Assembly (NCBI RefSeq): GCF_003665095.1
Contig: NZ_RCHV01000002.1
Span: 3,470,001 to 3,534,000, forward strand
From: Streptomyces sp. Z26
GTDB lineage: Bacteria > Actinomycetota > Actinomycetes > Streptomycetales > Streptomycetaceae
Direction: 5' to 3'
DNA: 64,000 nt
Made by a program: the position numbers and the translations under genes. How positions within the stretch are numbered: position 1 is the stretch's first letter; every line of letters starts with the position of its first letter. Below the pieces are notes generated by a model. That model was not told the DNA's origin. It was given only the letters and a program-made list of their open reading frames with translations, and did no database searches. Shown here in pieces: positions 28,586-36,785 of the stretch.

Positions 28586-29182
28586 GTGGAAGCCAGACGT
28601 TCCCGAGCGGTGAACGAGCCCGTCGACCCCGACGTGGACCCCGTCGGCCCCGGTGAGGGCGGGGAGCGGGACCCCGGCGCGGGCCCGCCCGCGCCCCCCG
28701 CACGCGGGGAGGCGCCCGTCGTGGCGGCGGTCGCGCTGGGCGGCGCCCTGGGAGCCGCCGCCCGCTACGGGGCGTCGCTGCTCTGGCCGACCCCGGACGG
28801 CGCCTTCCCGTGGACGACGCTCGCCGTCAACGCCGCCGGGTGCGCGGTGATCGGCGCCTTCATGGTGCTCCTCAGCGAGGAGTGGTCGGCGCACCGGCTG
28901 GTACGGCCGTTCTTCGGCACGGGCGTGCTCGGCGGCTTCACGACGTTCTCCACGTACGCGGTGGACGTACGGCAGCTGGCGGACGCGGGCGCGGGGCGTA
29001 CGGCGCTGGCGTACCTCGGCCTGACCCCCCTGGTGGCCCTCGCGGCGGTGTGGACGACGGCGGTGGCGACCCGCCGCGCGCTGGCGCGGGGGCGGTCGGC
29101 GCGTACGGGCGGCGGGGCGGACGGAGACGGCGACGGTACGGGCGCTGGCGCGCGGGACGGCGAGGGGGAGGCGGGCACGTGA
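28586..29182 (+). CDS. crcB: Fluoride channel FluC/CrcB, long subunit
   Basis: The 198-residue protein starts at GTG 28586, seven bases after GGGAGGAG. After about 45 acidic/proline-rich residues comes a four-helix FluC core: [30 protein letters not shown] (with the conserved asparagine) and [19 protein letters not shown], which holds the TFSTY ion-pathway motif. The C-terminus is a charged Gly/Asp-rich tail. FluC proteins export fluoride as dual-topology dimers. Here the stop overlaps the start of a second, shorter FluC gene, the usual heterodimer arrangement in Gram-positives. I looked for a fluoride riboswitch upstream and did not find one. Confidence 0.93.
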   Translation: MEARRSRAVNEPVDPDVDPVGPGEGGERDPGAGPPAPPARGEAPVVAAVALGGALGAAARYGASLLWPTPDGAFPWTTLAVNAAGCAVIGAFMVLLSEEWSAHRLVRPFFGTGVLGGFTTFSTYAVDVRQLADAGAGRTALAYLGLTPLVALAAVWTTAVATRRALARGRSARTGGGADGDGDGTGAGARDGEGEAGT

Positions 29183-29553
29183 ACTGGCTCCTCGTCCTCC
29201 TCGGCGGCGCCCTCGGCGCCCCCCTCCGTTACCTCACCGACCGCGCGCTGCGCCGCCGCTTCGGCCCGCACTTCCCGTGGGGCACGTTCGCCGTGAACGT
29301 CGCGGGCTGCCTCGCCCTCGGCCTCCTCACCGGCGCCGCCGCGGCGGGCGCCGCCTCGTCCGACCTGCGCCTGTTCGTCGGTACGGGCCTGTGCGGGGCG
29401 CTCACCACGTACTCCACGTTCAGCTACGAGACCCTGCGGCTCACCGAGGAGGGCGCCCCGCTGCTCGGCGCCGCCAACGTGGCGGGCACCCTCGCCGCGG
29501 GCATCGCCGCCGCCTTCGCGGGCGCCGCGGCGGCCGGGGCGCTGTGGGGGTGA
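29179..29553 (+). CDS. crcB: Fluoride channel FluC/CrcB, short subunit
   Basis: This 124-residue membrane protein is made up entirely of the FluC fold: [54 protein letters not shown] and a final hydrophobic helix. It begins at a GTG overlapping the preceding FluC stop. Paired genes with opposite predicted charge distribution usually form antiparallel heterodimers that remove fluoride. It lacks the N- and C-terminal extensions of its partner. Confidence 0.93.
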   Translation: MNWLLVLLGGALGAPLRYLTDRALRRRFGPHFPWGTFAVNVAGCLALGLLTGAAAAGAASSDLRLFVGTGLCGALTTYSTFSYETLRLTEEGAPLLGAANVAGTLAAGIAAAFAGAAAAGALWG

Positions 29554-30057
29554 CGCGCGGTGGGCCGGGCGTATGCGGCGCTGCGGGGCGGACACCCGTG
29601 AGCGGTCACCGTGCGTGTGCTCGCGCGCCGCACACCGTAGGGGTGACGTTCACCGTGCGCAGGCGAGCGGTGCCGTACGGAAGTGGTTGACGGGAAACCG
29701 TGTGGCCTTGGTCACGTCGGGTCGCGCTCCGGGACTGTCCTAGTGCAGAGTCCAGCAGCGAGGACGCCGTTCGACGAGCGGCTGTCCTAGTACACCCGGC
29801 CCGTTCCCGCTGTTCGGGAGCTGCCGTGGAGGTCACCGTGTCGAGTACGTTCTGCCTGCGGCTCCGATCGGGACTTCCACCGACGGGCGTTGCCGCACCG
29901 GCTCCACAGCGGGCTGCTCCGCCTTCGTCTGCCGGTGAGCGCGGAGCGGGCTCCGGCTGCCGTGACCGCCAGGAGGGGAGCGGTCACGGTGGTCGGAGCC
30001 GGTCTCCCGCCCGCGCGGCGGGACCGGCCCCGCGCCGCCCGCCCGCCACCGGCCCGC
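29554..30057. other. 504-bp non-coding region with a repeated CTGTCCTAGT motif
   Basis: No gene is convincing in either strand. CTGTCCTAGT occurs at 29735-29744 and again at 29782-29791. The first copy lies inside a GGACT (29732-29736) / AGTCC (29749-29753) inverted repeat. Base composition is slightly less GC-rich than the flanks. It could be a mobile-element scar or regulatory region. Confidence 0.4.
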
Positions 30058-31023
30058 CTACGCGCCCGCGGCCTCCGCCGCACCACCGGCCCCTGACGTA
30101 CCGCCCGCCTCCGCCGTACCACTCGCTTCCGCCGTACCGCCCGCCTCCGCCGTGTCCGTACCGGCGAGGACCGCGCGCAGCCGGTGTGCGAACTCCTCCG
30201 GCTTCCCCTCGAACCCGAACTCGCCGCCCACGAACCCCCCGTGGTGGCTCGGGAACACCACCGCCCGCCGCCCGAACAGCGCGGCCGTCGCCTCCGCCGT
30301 GCGCGCCGTCAGCGTGCCCGACGACTCCTCGCCCACCGCGAGCACGACCCGCGTCGGCGCCGCGCGCAGCGCCGCCACGTCCGGGTGGTGACCGCTCACC
30401 GCCCAGCAGCGGTCGGACAGCAGCGGGTCGTCGCGCGTGCCGTCGTCCTCCGTCGGCAACCCGAACGTGGCCGGGTCCGGAGCGGGCTGGGCGAAGTACG
30501 CCTCGGTCAGCTCGCCCTGCCACGACGTCATCGCGATGAACGCGGCCATGCCCGCGCCCCAGCCCCCGGCCTCGTACGCGTCCCGTACGCCCGCCCGTGC
30601 GCGCAGCGACGCCTCGGCGTCCGGCAGGACGGGCAGCAGGGGCGGTTCGTGGGCCACGAGGGTCGTCACGTCGTCGGGGTACGCCGCCACCAGCGCGAGG
30701 GCGACCACCGCGCCGCCGCTGCTCGCGAACATCTCCACCGGTCCCGCGCCCAACGCCCCGATGAGCGCGTGCACGTCACCGGCCTGCGTCTCGGGCGTCT
30801 GGTCGACGCGGCCGTCCTTGCGGGAGCTGCGGCCGAGGCCGCGCGGGTCGTACGTGACGACGGTGCGGTCGGTGAAGTGCGCGCTGAGCGCGCGGAAGCC
30901 GCTGGCGTCCATGGGCTGGCCGATCATGAACAGCGGCGGCCTGCCGTCGGCGGTGGGCAGTGGGCCGTGGACGTCGTAGACGAGGTCGGCGCCGGGGGTC
31001 GCGAGTGTCTGGGTGTGCGTCAT
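30058..31023 (-). CDS. Alpha/beta hydrolase with a repetitive C-terminal tail
   Basis: The 321-residue protein has a nucleophile elbow in FASSGGAVVALALV (GxSxG-like, with Ala-Ser-Ser-Gly-Gly), an oxyanion region near LFMIGQPMDASGF and a histidine in FPSHHGGFVGGEF, typical of small esterase/hydrolase annotations. The last 35 residues are repeats of TAEAGG/TAEASG, low complexity and probably a recent slippage product. ATG 31023. The substrate is unknown. It is not coupled to neighbours. Confidence 0.87.
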   Translation of the reverse strand: MTHTQTLATPGADLVYDVHGPLPTADGRPPLFMIGQPMDASGFRALSAHFTDRTVVTYDPRGLGRSSRKDGRVDQTPETQAGDVHALIGALGAGPVEMFASSGGAVVALALVAAYPDDVTTLVAHEPPLLPVLPDAEASLRARAGVRDAYEAGGWGAGMAAFIAMTSWQGELTEAYFAQPAPDPATFGLPTEDDGTRDDPLLSDRCWAVSGHHPDVAALRAAPTRVVLAVGEESSGTLTARTAEATAALFGRRAVVFPSHHGGFVGGEFGFEGKPEEFAHRLRAVLAGTDTAEAGGTAEASGTAEAGGTSGAGGAAEAAGA

Positions 31024-31142
31024 GCCCGTGCAGACCCGGGCGGCGTCCGGAACTCATCGCGGCGCGCCCCCGGCCCACCGTTCGCCGCCCCGCCCGCCGT
31101 ACCGCCGTCCGCCGTACCGGGGTGACCCTCACCCGCCGCCCG

Positions 31143-31601
31143 TCACCCGCCGTCGCGGGGAGGTGCCGTGAGTCCGTGCTCCGGCACGGGCAGCCCGTGC
31201 AGCACGTCGCGGACGGTGAAGCGCCGCAGCTCGGCGGAGACCGCGGCGGCGACCCTGCGGTCCAGGTCGGTGAGCATCGACTGGATGTTCCGGCCGACGG
31301 GGCACTCCGGTGCGGGTCCGTGCAGGCCCAGGACCGGGTCGTCGCCCTGGAGCAGCTGCCAGACCCGTTCCAGCGTGATGTCCCCGGCGTCGGCCGCCAA
31401 CTCCCAGCCCCCGTGGGCCCCCGGGCGCGACCGCACCAGCCCGGCGCCGCGCAGCGGGCCGAGGACGCGGCGTACGTAGACGGGGTTCACGTTCGTGCTC
31501 GCGGACAGCTCGTCCGAGCTGACGACGCGGCCCTCCGCGCCGCCCAGGTACGTCAGCACGTGCACCGCGACGGCGAACTGGGTGTTGGTGGATCTGGCCA
31601 T
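31143..31601 (-). CDS. Rrf2 family transcriptional regulator (divergent from NmrA-like gene)
   Basis: This 152-residue Rrf2 protein carries STNTQFAVAVHVLTYLGG, NPVYVRRVLGPLRGAGLV and RPGAHGGWELA, the winged-helix core. It has one cysteine (PECPVGRN), so a conventional three-cysteine Fe-S site is absent. ATG 31601. Only 82 bp separate it from the divergent NmrA-like oxidoreductase. That arrangement is typical of a redox- or electrophile-sensing Rrf2/YwnA-like repressor and its target; the pairing is inferred from position. Confidence 0.92.
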   Translation of the reverse strand: MARSTNTQFAVAVHVLTYLGGAEGRVVSSDELSASTNVNPVYVRRVLGPLRGAGLVRSRPGAHGGWELAADAGDITLERVWQLLQGDDPVLGLHGPAPECPVGRNIQSMLTDLDRRVAAAVSAELRRFTVRDVLHGLPVPEHGLTAPPRDGG

Positions 31602-31610
31602 GGAGCCATC

Positions 31611-31640
31611 TTGCCATTTCGCAATCACTGTGGCTACGGT
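31611..31640 (+). promoter_or_regulatory. Candidate promoter for the NmrA-like gene in the divergent Rrf2 intergenic region
   Basis: TTGCCA (31611-31616) and TACGGT (31635-31640) are 18 bp apart, 44 bp upstream of the ATG at 31684. An imperfect dyad, GTAACCACGGCGATTAC, follows at about 31651-31667 and may be the Rrf2 operator. Confidence 0.4.
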
Positions 31641-31683
31641 TGGGTCATTCGTAACCACGGCGATTACAGATCGGAGCTCCACC

Positions 31684-32541
31684 ATGATCGGCATCACCGG
31701 CGCGTCCGGCCCCCTGGGGCGGGCCACCACCGAGTTCGTCCTGAAGACCGTCGACCCGTCCCAGGTCGTGCTCACCACACGCAGGCCGGAGGCCCTCGCC
31801 GACCTCGCCGCCCGCGGCGTGCAGGTGCGGCGGGCCGACTTCGAGGAGCCGGACACCCTCGGCCACGCCTTCGAGGGCGTCGACCGCCTGCTGCTCATCT
31901 CCACCGACGCCGTCGGCGCCCGCCTCGCACAGCAGCAGGACGCCATCGAGGCGGCGGTGAAGGCGGGCGTCAGCCACATCGTGTACACGTCGGTGCCCGA
32001 GCCCGTCCCCGGCAACCCGGCCGCCGTCGTCGACGACCACGCGGGCACGGAGCAGGCGCTGCGCGAGAGCGGCGTGCGCTGGACGTCGCTGCGCAACAAC
32101 CTCTACGCCCACATGCAGGTCGCCACCGTCGAGCAGGCCGCCGCGTCCGGCCGCCTCGTCACCAACAACGGCGCGGGCGCCGCCGCGTACGTCACCCGCG
32201 AGGACTGCGCGGCGGCGGCAGCCGCGGTGCTGACCCGCGGCGGGTACGAGGACCAGGCGCTGGACATCACCGGCCCCGAGGCCGTCACCGTCCAGCAACT
32301 GGCCGCCCTCGCGAAGGAGTTCGGCGGACGGGACGTCGAGGTGGTGGAGGTCGACGACGAGGCGTACACGGCGGGGCTGACCGAGCACGGACTGCCGGAG
32401 CCGGTGGCCCGGGTCGTGGCGTCGTTCGGCGCGTCGATCCGCGGCGGCCACCTCGCGCACGTCAGCGGCGCCGTTGCCGAACTGACGGGCACGGCCCCGA
32501 CGCCGCTCGCGGAGGTCGTACGGGCGGCGCGCACGTCCTGA
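31684..32541 (+). CDS. NmrA/QorB-like NAD(P)H-binding oxidoreductase
   Basis: The 285-residue protein starts with MIGITGASGPLGRATTEFV (nucleotide-binding) and continues with VDRLLLISTDAVG, HIVYTSVPEP and SLRNNLYAHM, the hallmarks of NmrA-like or quinone-oxidoreductase-2-type atypical short-chain dehydrogenases. ATG 31684 is six bases after GGAGC. The family usually senses or uses NAD(P)H, sometimes reducing quinones. The adjacent divergent Rrf2 gene suggests stress-inducible expression. Confidence 0.92.
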   Translation: MIGITGASGPLGRATTEFVLKTVDPSQVVLTTRRPEALADLAARGVQVRRADFEEPDTLGHAFEGVDRLLLISTDAVGARLAQQQDAIEAAVKAGVSHIVYTSVPEPVPGNPAAVVDDHAGTEQALRESGVRWTSLRNNLYAHMQVATVEQAAASGRLVTNNGAGAAAYVTREDCAAAAAAVLTRGGYEDQALDITGPEAVTVQQLAALAKEFGGRDVEVVEVDDEAYTAGLTEHGLPEPVARVVASFGASIRGGHLAHVSGAVAELTGTAPTPLAEVVRAARTS

Positions 32542-32647
32542 CCCGTACGGGGCCTCGCGGGGCCGCTCCCCCTCCCGGACGCCACGTCCGGGCAGGGGGC
32601 CGTAACCGGTGGCGCGACCGCTCCCGAGGAGTGGCCGCCCCGCCGTC

Positions 32648-33283
32648 TCAGTCCTGGGCCGCGTCGCCCACCGCGTTGCCCACCGCGCCGCTGGTGGCGG
32701 TCCGTACGGCGCGCGCGATGCGGTCCGGGGCGTCCACGAACTGCGCGGGGTCGGCGCCTCCCAGGAGGGCGGCGCCGATGTCCTCGTTGATGACCCGCAG
32801 CGCGGCCGAGGTCGCGGCGGCGTGCAGCCGTACCTCGATGCTCTCCGCCGGGAGGCCCAGCCGTTTCCCGACGATCTCGGCCAGCTCGCCCTCGACCTGG
32901 TCGCAGGCCATCAACCAGGCCGTACGGAGCGCCGGTTCCTTCTCCGCCAGCAGCACCATCTGCGTCGCCAGGATGGTGTCCACCTGCTCGACGGTGGACG
33001 ACTCGCGCGCGAACCTGGCCGTCTCCTCCTTGAAGTGCTCCTCCAGGGAGAGGTGCGGGGGCCAGTTGCGCAGGACGGCCATCTCCCACTCGACGCTCCA
33101 CGCGACGATCGGCTCGGCGCAGCTCTCCTTGCTGCGGAAGTGGCGCCAGATGGTACGGGTCGACAGCCCCACGGCCTCGGCGATCTGGTCACCCGTGGTG
33201 CCGTCGACGCCCTGCTTCCAGAAGAGCCGCGCCGCCTCCCGGGAGATCTCCATCCGTACGCGATGGCGCCGCTGCTCGCTCAT
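32648..33283 (-). CDS. TetR family transcriptional regulator
   Basis: The 211-residue protein starts at ATG 33283, just after GGAGG, with MSEQRRHRVRMEISREAARLFWKQGVDGTTGDQIAEAVGLSTRTIWRHFRSKE, the TetR helix-turn-helix. A helical ligand-binding domain follows (SLEEHFKEETARFARESS..., WLMACDQVEGELAEIVG). It lies 59 bp from a half-degenerate member of a 31-bp operator family that is also found upstream of the GPP34 gene and the DUF3159 gene. Autoregulation and control of those two genes is the working inference. It is divergent from the GH97 gene. Confidence 0.93.
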   Translation of the reverse strand: MSEQRRHRVRMEISREAARLFWKQGVDGTTGDQIAEAVGLSTRTIWRHFRSKESCAEPIVAWSVEWEMAVLRNWPPHLSLEEHFKEETARFARESSTVEQVDTILATQMVLLAEKEPALRTAWLMACDQVEGELAEIVGKRLGLPAESIEVRLHAAATSAALRVINEDIGAALLGGADPAQFVDAPDRIARAVRTATSGAVGNAVGDAAQD

Positions 33284-33341
33284 CCCGCCTCCGCCGCTCC
33301 TGGCCGCTGCCACTTCCTGGACCTCCGGTTCCCGTGTGCCG

Positions 33342-33372
33342 TCCCCCGGGTGCCAGTCTGGCAGTAAGTGAC
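33342..33372. promoter_or_regulatory. Operator P3 (31 bp), upstream of the TetR gene
   Basis: The central TGCCA-N3-TGGCA and the right arm TGGCAGTAAGTGAC match operator P2 at 36707-36737 in 13 of 14 bases of that arm. The left arm is degenerate; overall about 20 of 31 positions match P2. It is placed between the divergent TetR and GH97 genes. Confidence 0.6.
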
Positions 33373-33636
33373 ACCGTGCGGCCAGTGCCGCATCCGTGCG
33401 CGCCGTTCCCCGTACCCCTCCGCGCCCGTTTCCCGCGTCCCTCCGCGCCCGTTTTCCGCATCCCTCCGCAGCCGCCCGCGCGCCCCTCCGCCGGAAAAGC
33501 GACCGCCGCGCGCGCGGAGAGCACGTTCCGGCGGGAGGGGCTACGGAATCGTTGCCGCGCGCGGGGTGTCGAGGACAGGATGACTCCCGTCCGGCGCCGT
33601 GTCGGGCATGTCGGGTTGATCGTGATGGAGGGTGAC

Positions 33637-35718
33637 GTGGTCAGCAAGCCGAATCGCCGCAGGGTCCTGGGAGCCGCCGCGGGCGGCGCGTTCGCCGGCG
33701 CACTCGCGGGCCCCGCCGCCGTGGCCGCCCCCTCCGCCGGAGGAGCCCCCGCCGCGCCCGCCACCGCGCCGTACACCCGCCGCCCCGTCACCGTCCGCTC
33801 CCCGGACGGCGCCCTGCGCGTCACCCTCCGTGTCACGCACGGCCGCCTCACGTACGAGGTGCGCCGCCGCGGCCGTACGGTCGTCGCCCCCTCCGGACTC
33901 GGCCTCGACCTGGCCGGACTGCCGTCGCTGACCGGCGGCCTGGTGGTCACCTCCGTACGCCACCGGACGATCGACGAGCGCTGGCGCCCCGTGTGGGGCA
34001 CCGACGCGACCGTCCGCAACCACGCGCGGGAGTGCGTGCTCCGCACCGTGCAGGCGGCGAGCGGCGTACGGCTCGACCTGGTCGTACGGGTCTTCGACGA
34101 CGGCGTCGGCATCCGCTACCACCTCCCGCGGCAGGCGGCGCTCGGCGACACGTACACGGTGACCGCCGAACGCACCGAGTTCGCGCTCCCGCCCACCGCC
34201 ACGAGCTGGTCACTGGCCGCGGGCACCGACTGGAACGCCGACGAACGGCACTACGGACGCGCCCCGTTGGCCGAGGTGCGAACCGCGCAGACACCGCTGA
34301 CCCTGGTCACCGGGGGCGGCGACCACGTGGTGGTCCACGAGGCGGCGCTGATCGACTACCCGAGCATGACGCTGGCGGCGGACGCGGACCGGCCGGGCAC
34401 GTTCACCAGCGAGCTGATCAGCCTGCCCGACGGTACGAAGGCACGGCTGTCGGGCGAGTTCTCCACACCGTGGCGGACGTTGACGATCGGCGGCCGCCCC
34501 GGCGACCTCGCCGAGTCGCACCTGATCGAGAACCTGAACGAGCCGTGCGCCCTCGCGGACACCTCGTGGATCACGCCCGGCACGTACGTCGGCGTGTGGT
34601 GGGAGCTGCAACGCCGCCACACCACCTGGACGGAGGGGCCGCGGCACGGGGCGACGACGGAGCGCGTCAAGCAGTACATCGACCTGGCGCGCGAGGCGGG
34701 CGCCCGCCACGTACTGGCCGAGGGGTGGAACACCCGCGCGGGCGGCGAGTGGACCGGCCAGGACTTCCTCACCCCGCAACCGGACCTCGACCTGCCCGAA
34801 GTGCTGCGCTACGCCCGCGAGAACGGCGTCGGCTTCGTCGCCCACAACGAGACCCGCGGCTACGTCGACGACTACGAGCGCCACCTCGACGAGATCTTCG
34901 CGCGCTACGAGGAGTGGGGCGTCCACGCCGTCAAGACCGGCTACGCCACCCGCTTCGAGCTGGGCGGCGTCCAGCGCAGCCACTACGACCAGGAGGCCGT
35001 ACGCCACTACCAGCGCGTCATCGAGACCGCCGCCCGCCACCGCATCGTGGTCAACGCGCACGAGGCCATCAAGCCGACCGGTCTGGCGCGCACGTACCCG
35101 AACATGATGACCGGCGAGGGCGTCGCCGGGATGGAACAGCACAACTACAAGGGGAAGAACGGAAATCCGCCGGAGCAGGCGACGATCCTCCCCTTCACCC
35201 GCTACATCGGCGGGCCCGCCGACTACACGCCGGGCGTACTGGACGTGACGTGGGACCCGGCCGGACTCGGCACCCGCGTACAGACGACGTCGGCGGCCCA
35301 ACTCGCCCTGTACTCGGTGTTCTTCAGCCCGTTGCAGATGCTGGCCGACACGCCGGAGAACTACCGGGCGCACCCCGGGTTCGCGTATCTGAAGGACATG
35401 CCCGCCAGTTGGGACGAGAGCCGGTTCCTGGACTGCGTGATCGGTGACCACACGGTGGCGGCCCGCCGCAAGGGCGACACCTGGTACCTGGGCGCGCTCA
35501 CCGACGAGCACGACCGCACGCTGCGGGTGCCGCTCCGCTTCCTGGGGCGCGGGCGGTACGTCGCGGAGATCTACCGCGACGCCGCCGACACCGACTGGCA
35601 CGACAACCCGCTGCCCGTGGCGGTGGAGACGCGGACCGTACGCGCGTCCGCGGCGCTCACCCTCCGGCTCGTCGCGGGCGGCGGCGCGGCGGTCCGCTTC
35701 CGCCCGGCGCGCTCCTGA
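33637..35718 (+). CDS. Tat-exported glycoside hydrolase family 97 protein
   Basis: The protein has 693 residues. A twin-arginine-like leader (NRRRVLGAAAGGAFAGALAG ending AVAAP) is followed by the GH97 beta-sandwich (about 45-290) and a catalytic barrel with YVGVWWELQRRHTTW, GARHVLAEGWNTR, FVAHNETRGYVDDYE, VNAHEAIKPTGLARTYPNMM and GEGVAGMEQHNYKGKNG. GH97 contains inverting alpha-glucosidases and retaining alpha-galactosidases. The AHE...KPTG segment with its glutamate resembles the inverting type, and the DFM nucleophile segment of the retaining type is replaced by VKTGYA. GTG 33637 follows GGAGGG by four bases. It probably acts on extracellular alpha-glucosides or similar. Confidence 0.92.
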   Translation: MVSKPNRRRVLGAAAGGAFAGALAGPAAVAAPSAGGAPAAPATAPYTRRPVTVRSPDGALRVTLRVTHGRLTYEVRRRGRTVVAPSGLGLDLAGLPSLTGGLVVTSVRHRTIDERWRPVWGTDATVRNHARECVLRTVQAASGVRLDLVVRVFDDGVGIRYHLPRQAALGDTYTVTAERTEFALPPTATSWSLAAGTDWNADERHYGRAPLAEVRTAQTPLTLVTGGGDHVVVHEAALIDYPSMTLAADADRPGTFTSELISLPDGTKARLSGEFSTPWRTLTIGGRPGDLAESHLIENLNEPCALADTSWITPGTYVGVWWELQRRHTTWTEGPRHGATTERVKQYIDLAREAGARHVLAEGWNTRAGGEWTGQDFLTPQPDLDLPEVLRYARENGVGFVAHNETRGYVDDYERHLDEIFARYEEWGVHAVKTGYATRFELGGVQRSHYDQEAVRHYQRVIETAARHRIVVNAHEAIKPTGLARTYPNMMTGEGVAGMEQHNYKGKNGNPPEQATILPFTRYIGGPADYTPGVLDVTWDPAGLGTRVQTTSAAQLALYSVFFSPLQMLADTPENYRAHPGFAYLKDMPASWDESRFLDCVIGDHTVAARRKGDTWYLGALTDEHDRTLRVPLRFLGRGRYVAEIYRDAADTDWHDNPLPVAVETRTVRASAALTLRLVAGGGAAVRFRPARS

Positions 35719-35747
35719 GGGACGGGCGGGCCATCCTCGCCCGATGT

Positions 35748-35778
35748 GTCACCAAGTGCTACGTTGTCATTTGGTGAC
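35748..35778. promoter_or_regulatory. Operator P1 (31 bp), upstream of the GPP34 gene
   Basis: GTCACCAA and TTGGTGAC, extended to GTGTCACCAA (35746-35755) and TTGGTGACAC (35771-35780), form a perfect 10-bp inverted repeat. The GTCAC-N21-GTGAC spacing equals that of P2 and 22 of 31 positions are identical. It ends 80 bp upstream of the GPP34 ATG. Confidence 0.75.
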
Positions 35779-35858
35779 ACTCGCGATCCCGGTCGCCGTA
35801 CCGCTCGTACGGCACCCGGGATCGCCGCCCCGACCGGCCCCGGACGTGAGGAAGACCC

Positions 35859-36512
35859 ATGCCCCAGACCCTGCCGCAGCGGCTCTACCTGCTCTGCTAC
35901 ACCGTCGACAAGGGCAAGTTCGAACTCGACAGCATCCAGGGCCGCGGCCAGCTGCTCCGCGCCGGAGCCCTGACCGAACTGGCCCTGGCCGGGCTCATCG
36001 GCACCGAGGGCGGCAAGGTGCTGCGCCTCCCCGCCGCGCCGCCGCCCGAACCGTTCGCCGCCCAGGTCTGGCACGACCTGCCCACGGAGAAGCCGAAGAA
36101 CTGGCTCCGGTTCCTCCACAACAAGGCGCACCTGGCGGAGACCCCCGTACGCGACCAGCTGGTGGCCGACGGCGCCGTCGGCGTCACGCGCACGAAGGTG
36201 CTCGGCGTACTGCCCGCCGACCGCGTCGTCGTACACGAACCGGAACGGGTCGCCGCCCTCCAGAAGACCGTACGCGCCGCGGTCGCGCCCGGCGCCGACC
36301 CGGCGGCGCTCCCGTTCGACGAGCTGACCATGGCCGTACTCGCGGCGGAGGTCGAGGTGACGAGCGTCTTCGCGCGGAAGGAGCTGCGCGAACACAAGGC
36401 GGCGCACGAGGAGTTGGCCGCGCGTTTCGACAAGGTGGTGCCGGGGCTCCGCAAGGCGCTGCGCGACTCGTACCTGTCGAGCCGGGCGGTCGGCGGCGGC
36501 TGGAGCGCCTGA
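35859..36512 (+). CDS. GPP34 (GOLPH3/Vps74-like) family protein
   Basis: The 217-residue protein has LPQRLYLLCYTVDKGKFELDS, a hydrophobic RAGALTELALAGLI helix and a long helical C-terminus with SVFARKELREHKAAHEEL, matching GPP34-domain proteins widespread in Streptomyces. The eukaryotic family binds PI4P at the Golgi; the bacterial role is unknown, perhaps peripheral membrane binding. ATG 35859 lies seven bases after GAGGA. A perfect 10-bp-arm palindrome of the P1/P2 operator family is centred about 96 bp upstream. Confidence 0.93.
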   Translation: MPQTLPQRLYLLCYTVDKGKFELDSIQGRGQLLRAGALTELALAGLIGTEGGKVLRLPAAPPPEPFAAQVWHDLPTEKPKNWLRFLHNKAHLAETPVRDQLVADGAVGVTRTKVLGVLPADRVVVHEPERVAALQKTVRAAVAPGADPAALPFDELTMAVLAAEVEVTSVFARKELREHKAAHEELAARFDKVVPGLRKALRDSYLSSRAVGGGWSA

Positions 36513-36670
36513 GTCCCGCTGGGGTGTACGGGGCCGGTCGCGTACGGGGGTCGGGATCGACCGTACGCCCGCGCGGGGGATGGGCGGGCGAAGTGGGGGC
36601 ACGTGGACCGCATCCGCGCGACGGCGGGTGCGGTCCTTCGCCGTCCCGTCCCGGCCTCCCGAGCTGACGT

Positions 36671-36684
36671 GTGACCCAGGTCAC
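36671..36684. promoter_or_regulatory. GTGACC-CA-GGTCAC palindrome, possible Crp-type site
   Basis: This perfect 14-bp palindrome fits GTG-N6-GNCAC, which as I recall is the streptomycete Crp consensus. It lies 22 bp upstream of operator P2 and about 100 bp before the DUF3159 gene. Confidence 0.4.
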
Positions 36685-36706
36685 TCGACTCGGGGTGGCC
36701 ATGAGT

Positions 36707-36737
36707 GTCACTTAATGCCAAGATGGCATTAAGTGAC
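36707..36737. promoter_or_regulatory. Operator P2 (31 bp), upstream of the DUF3159 gene
   Basis: GTCACTTAATGCCA and TGGCATTAAGTGAC form perfect 14-bp arms around a 3-base centre (AGA). It is AT-rich in an otherwise GC-rich region and lies 48 bp before the ATG of the membrane protein gene. Related sites are P1 and P3. Confidence 0.85.
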
Positions 36738-36785
36738 TGCACGGGATCGTGACCGCGTCCCCACCCGAACCCGGAGAACCTCACC

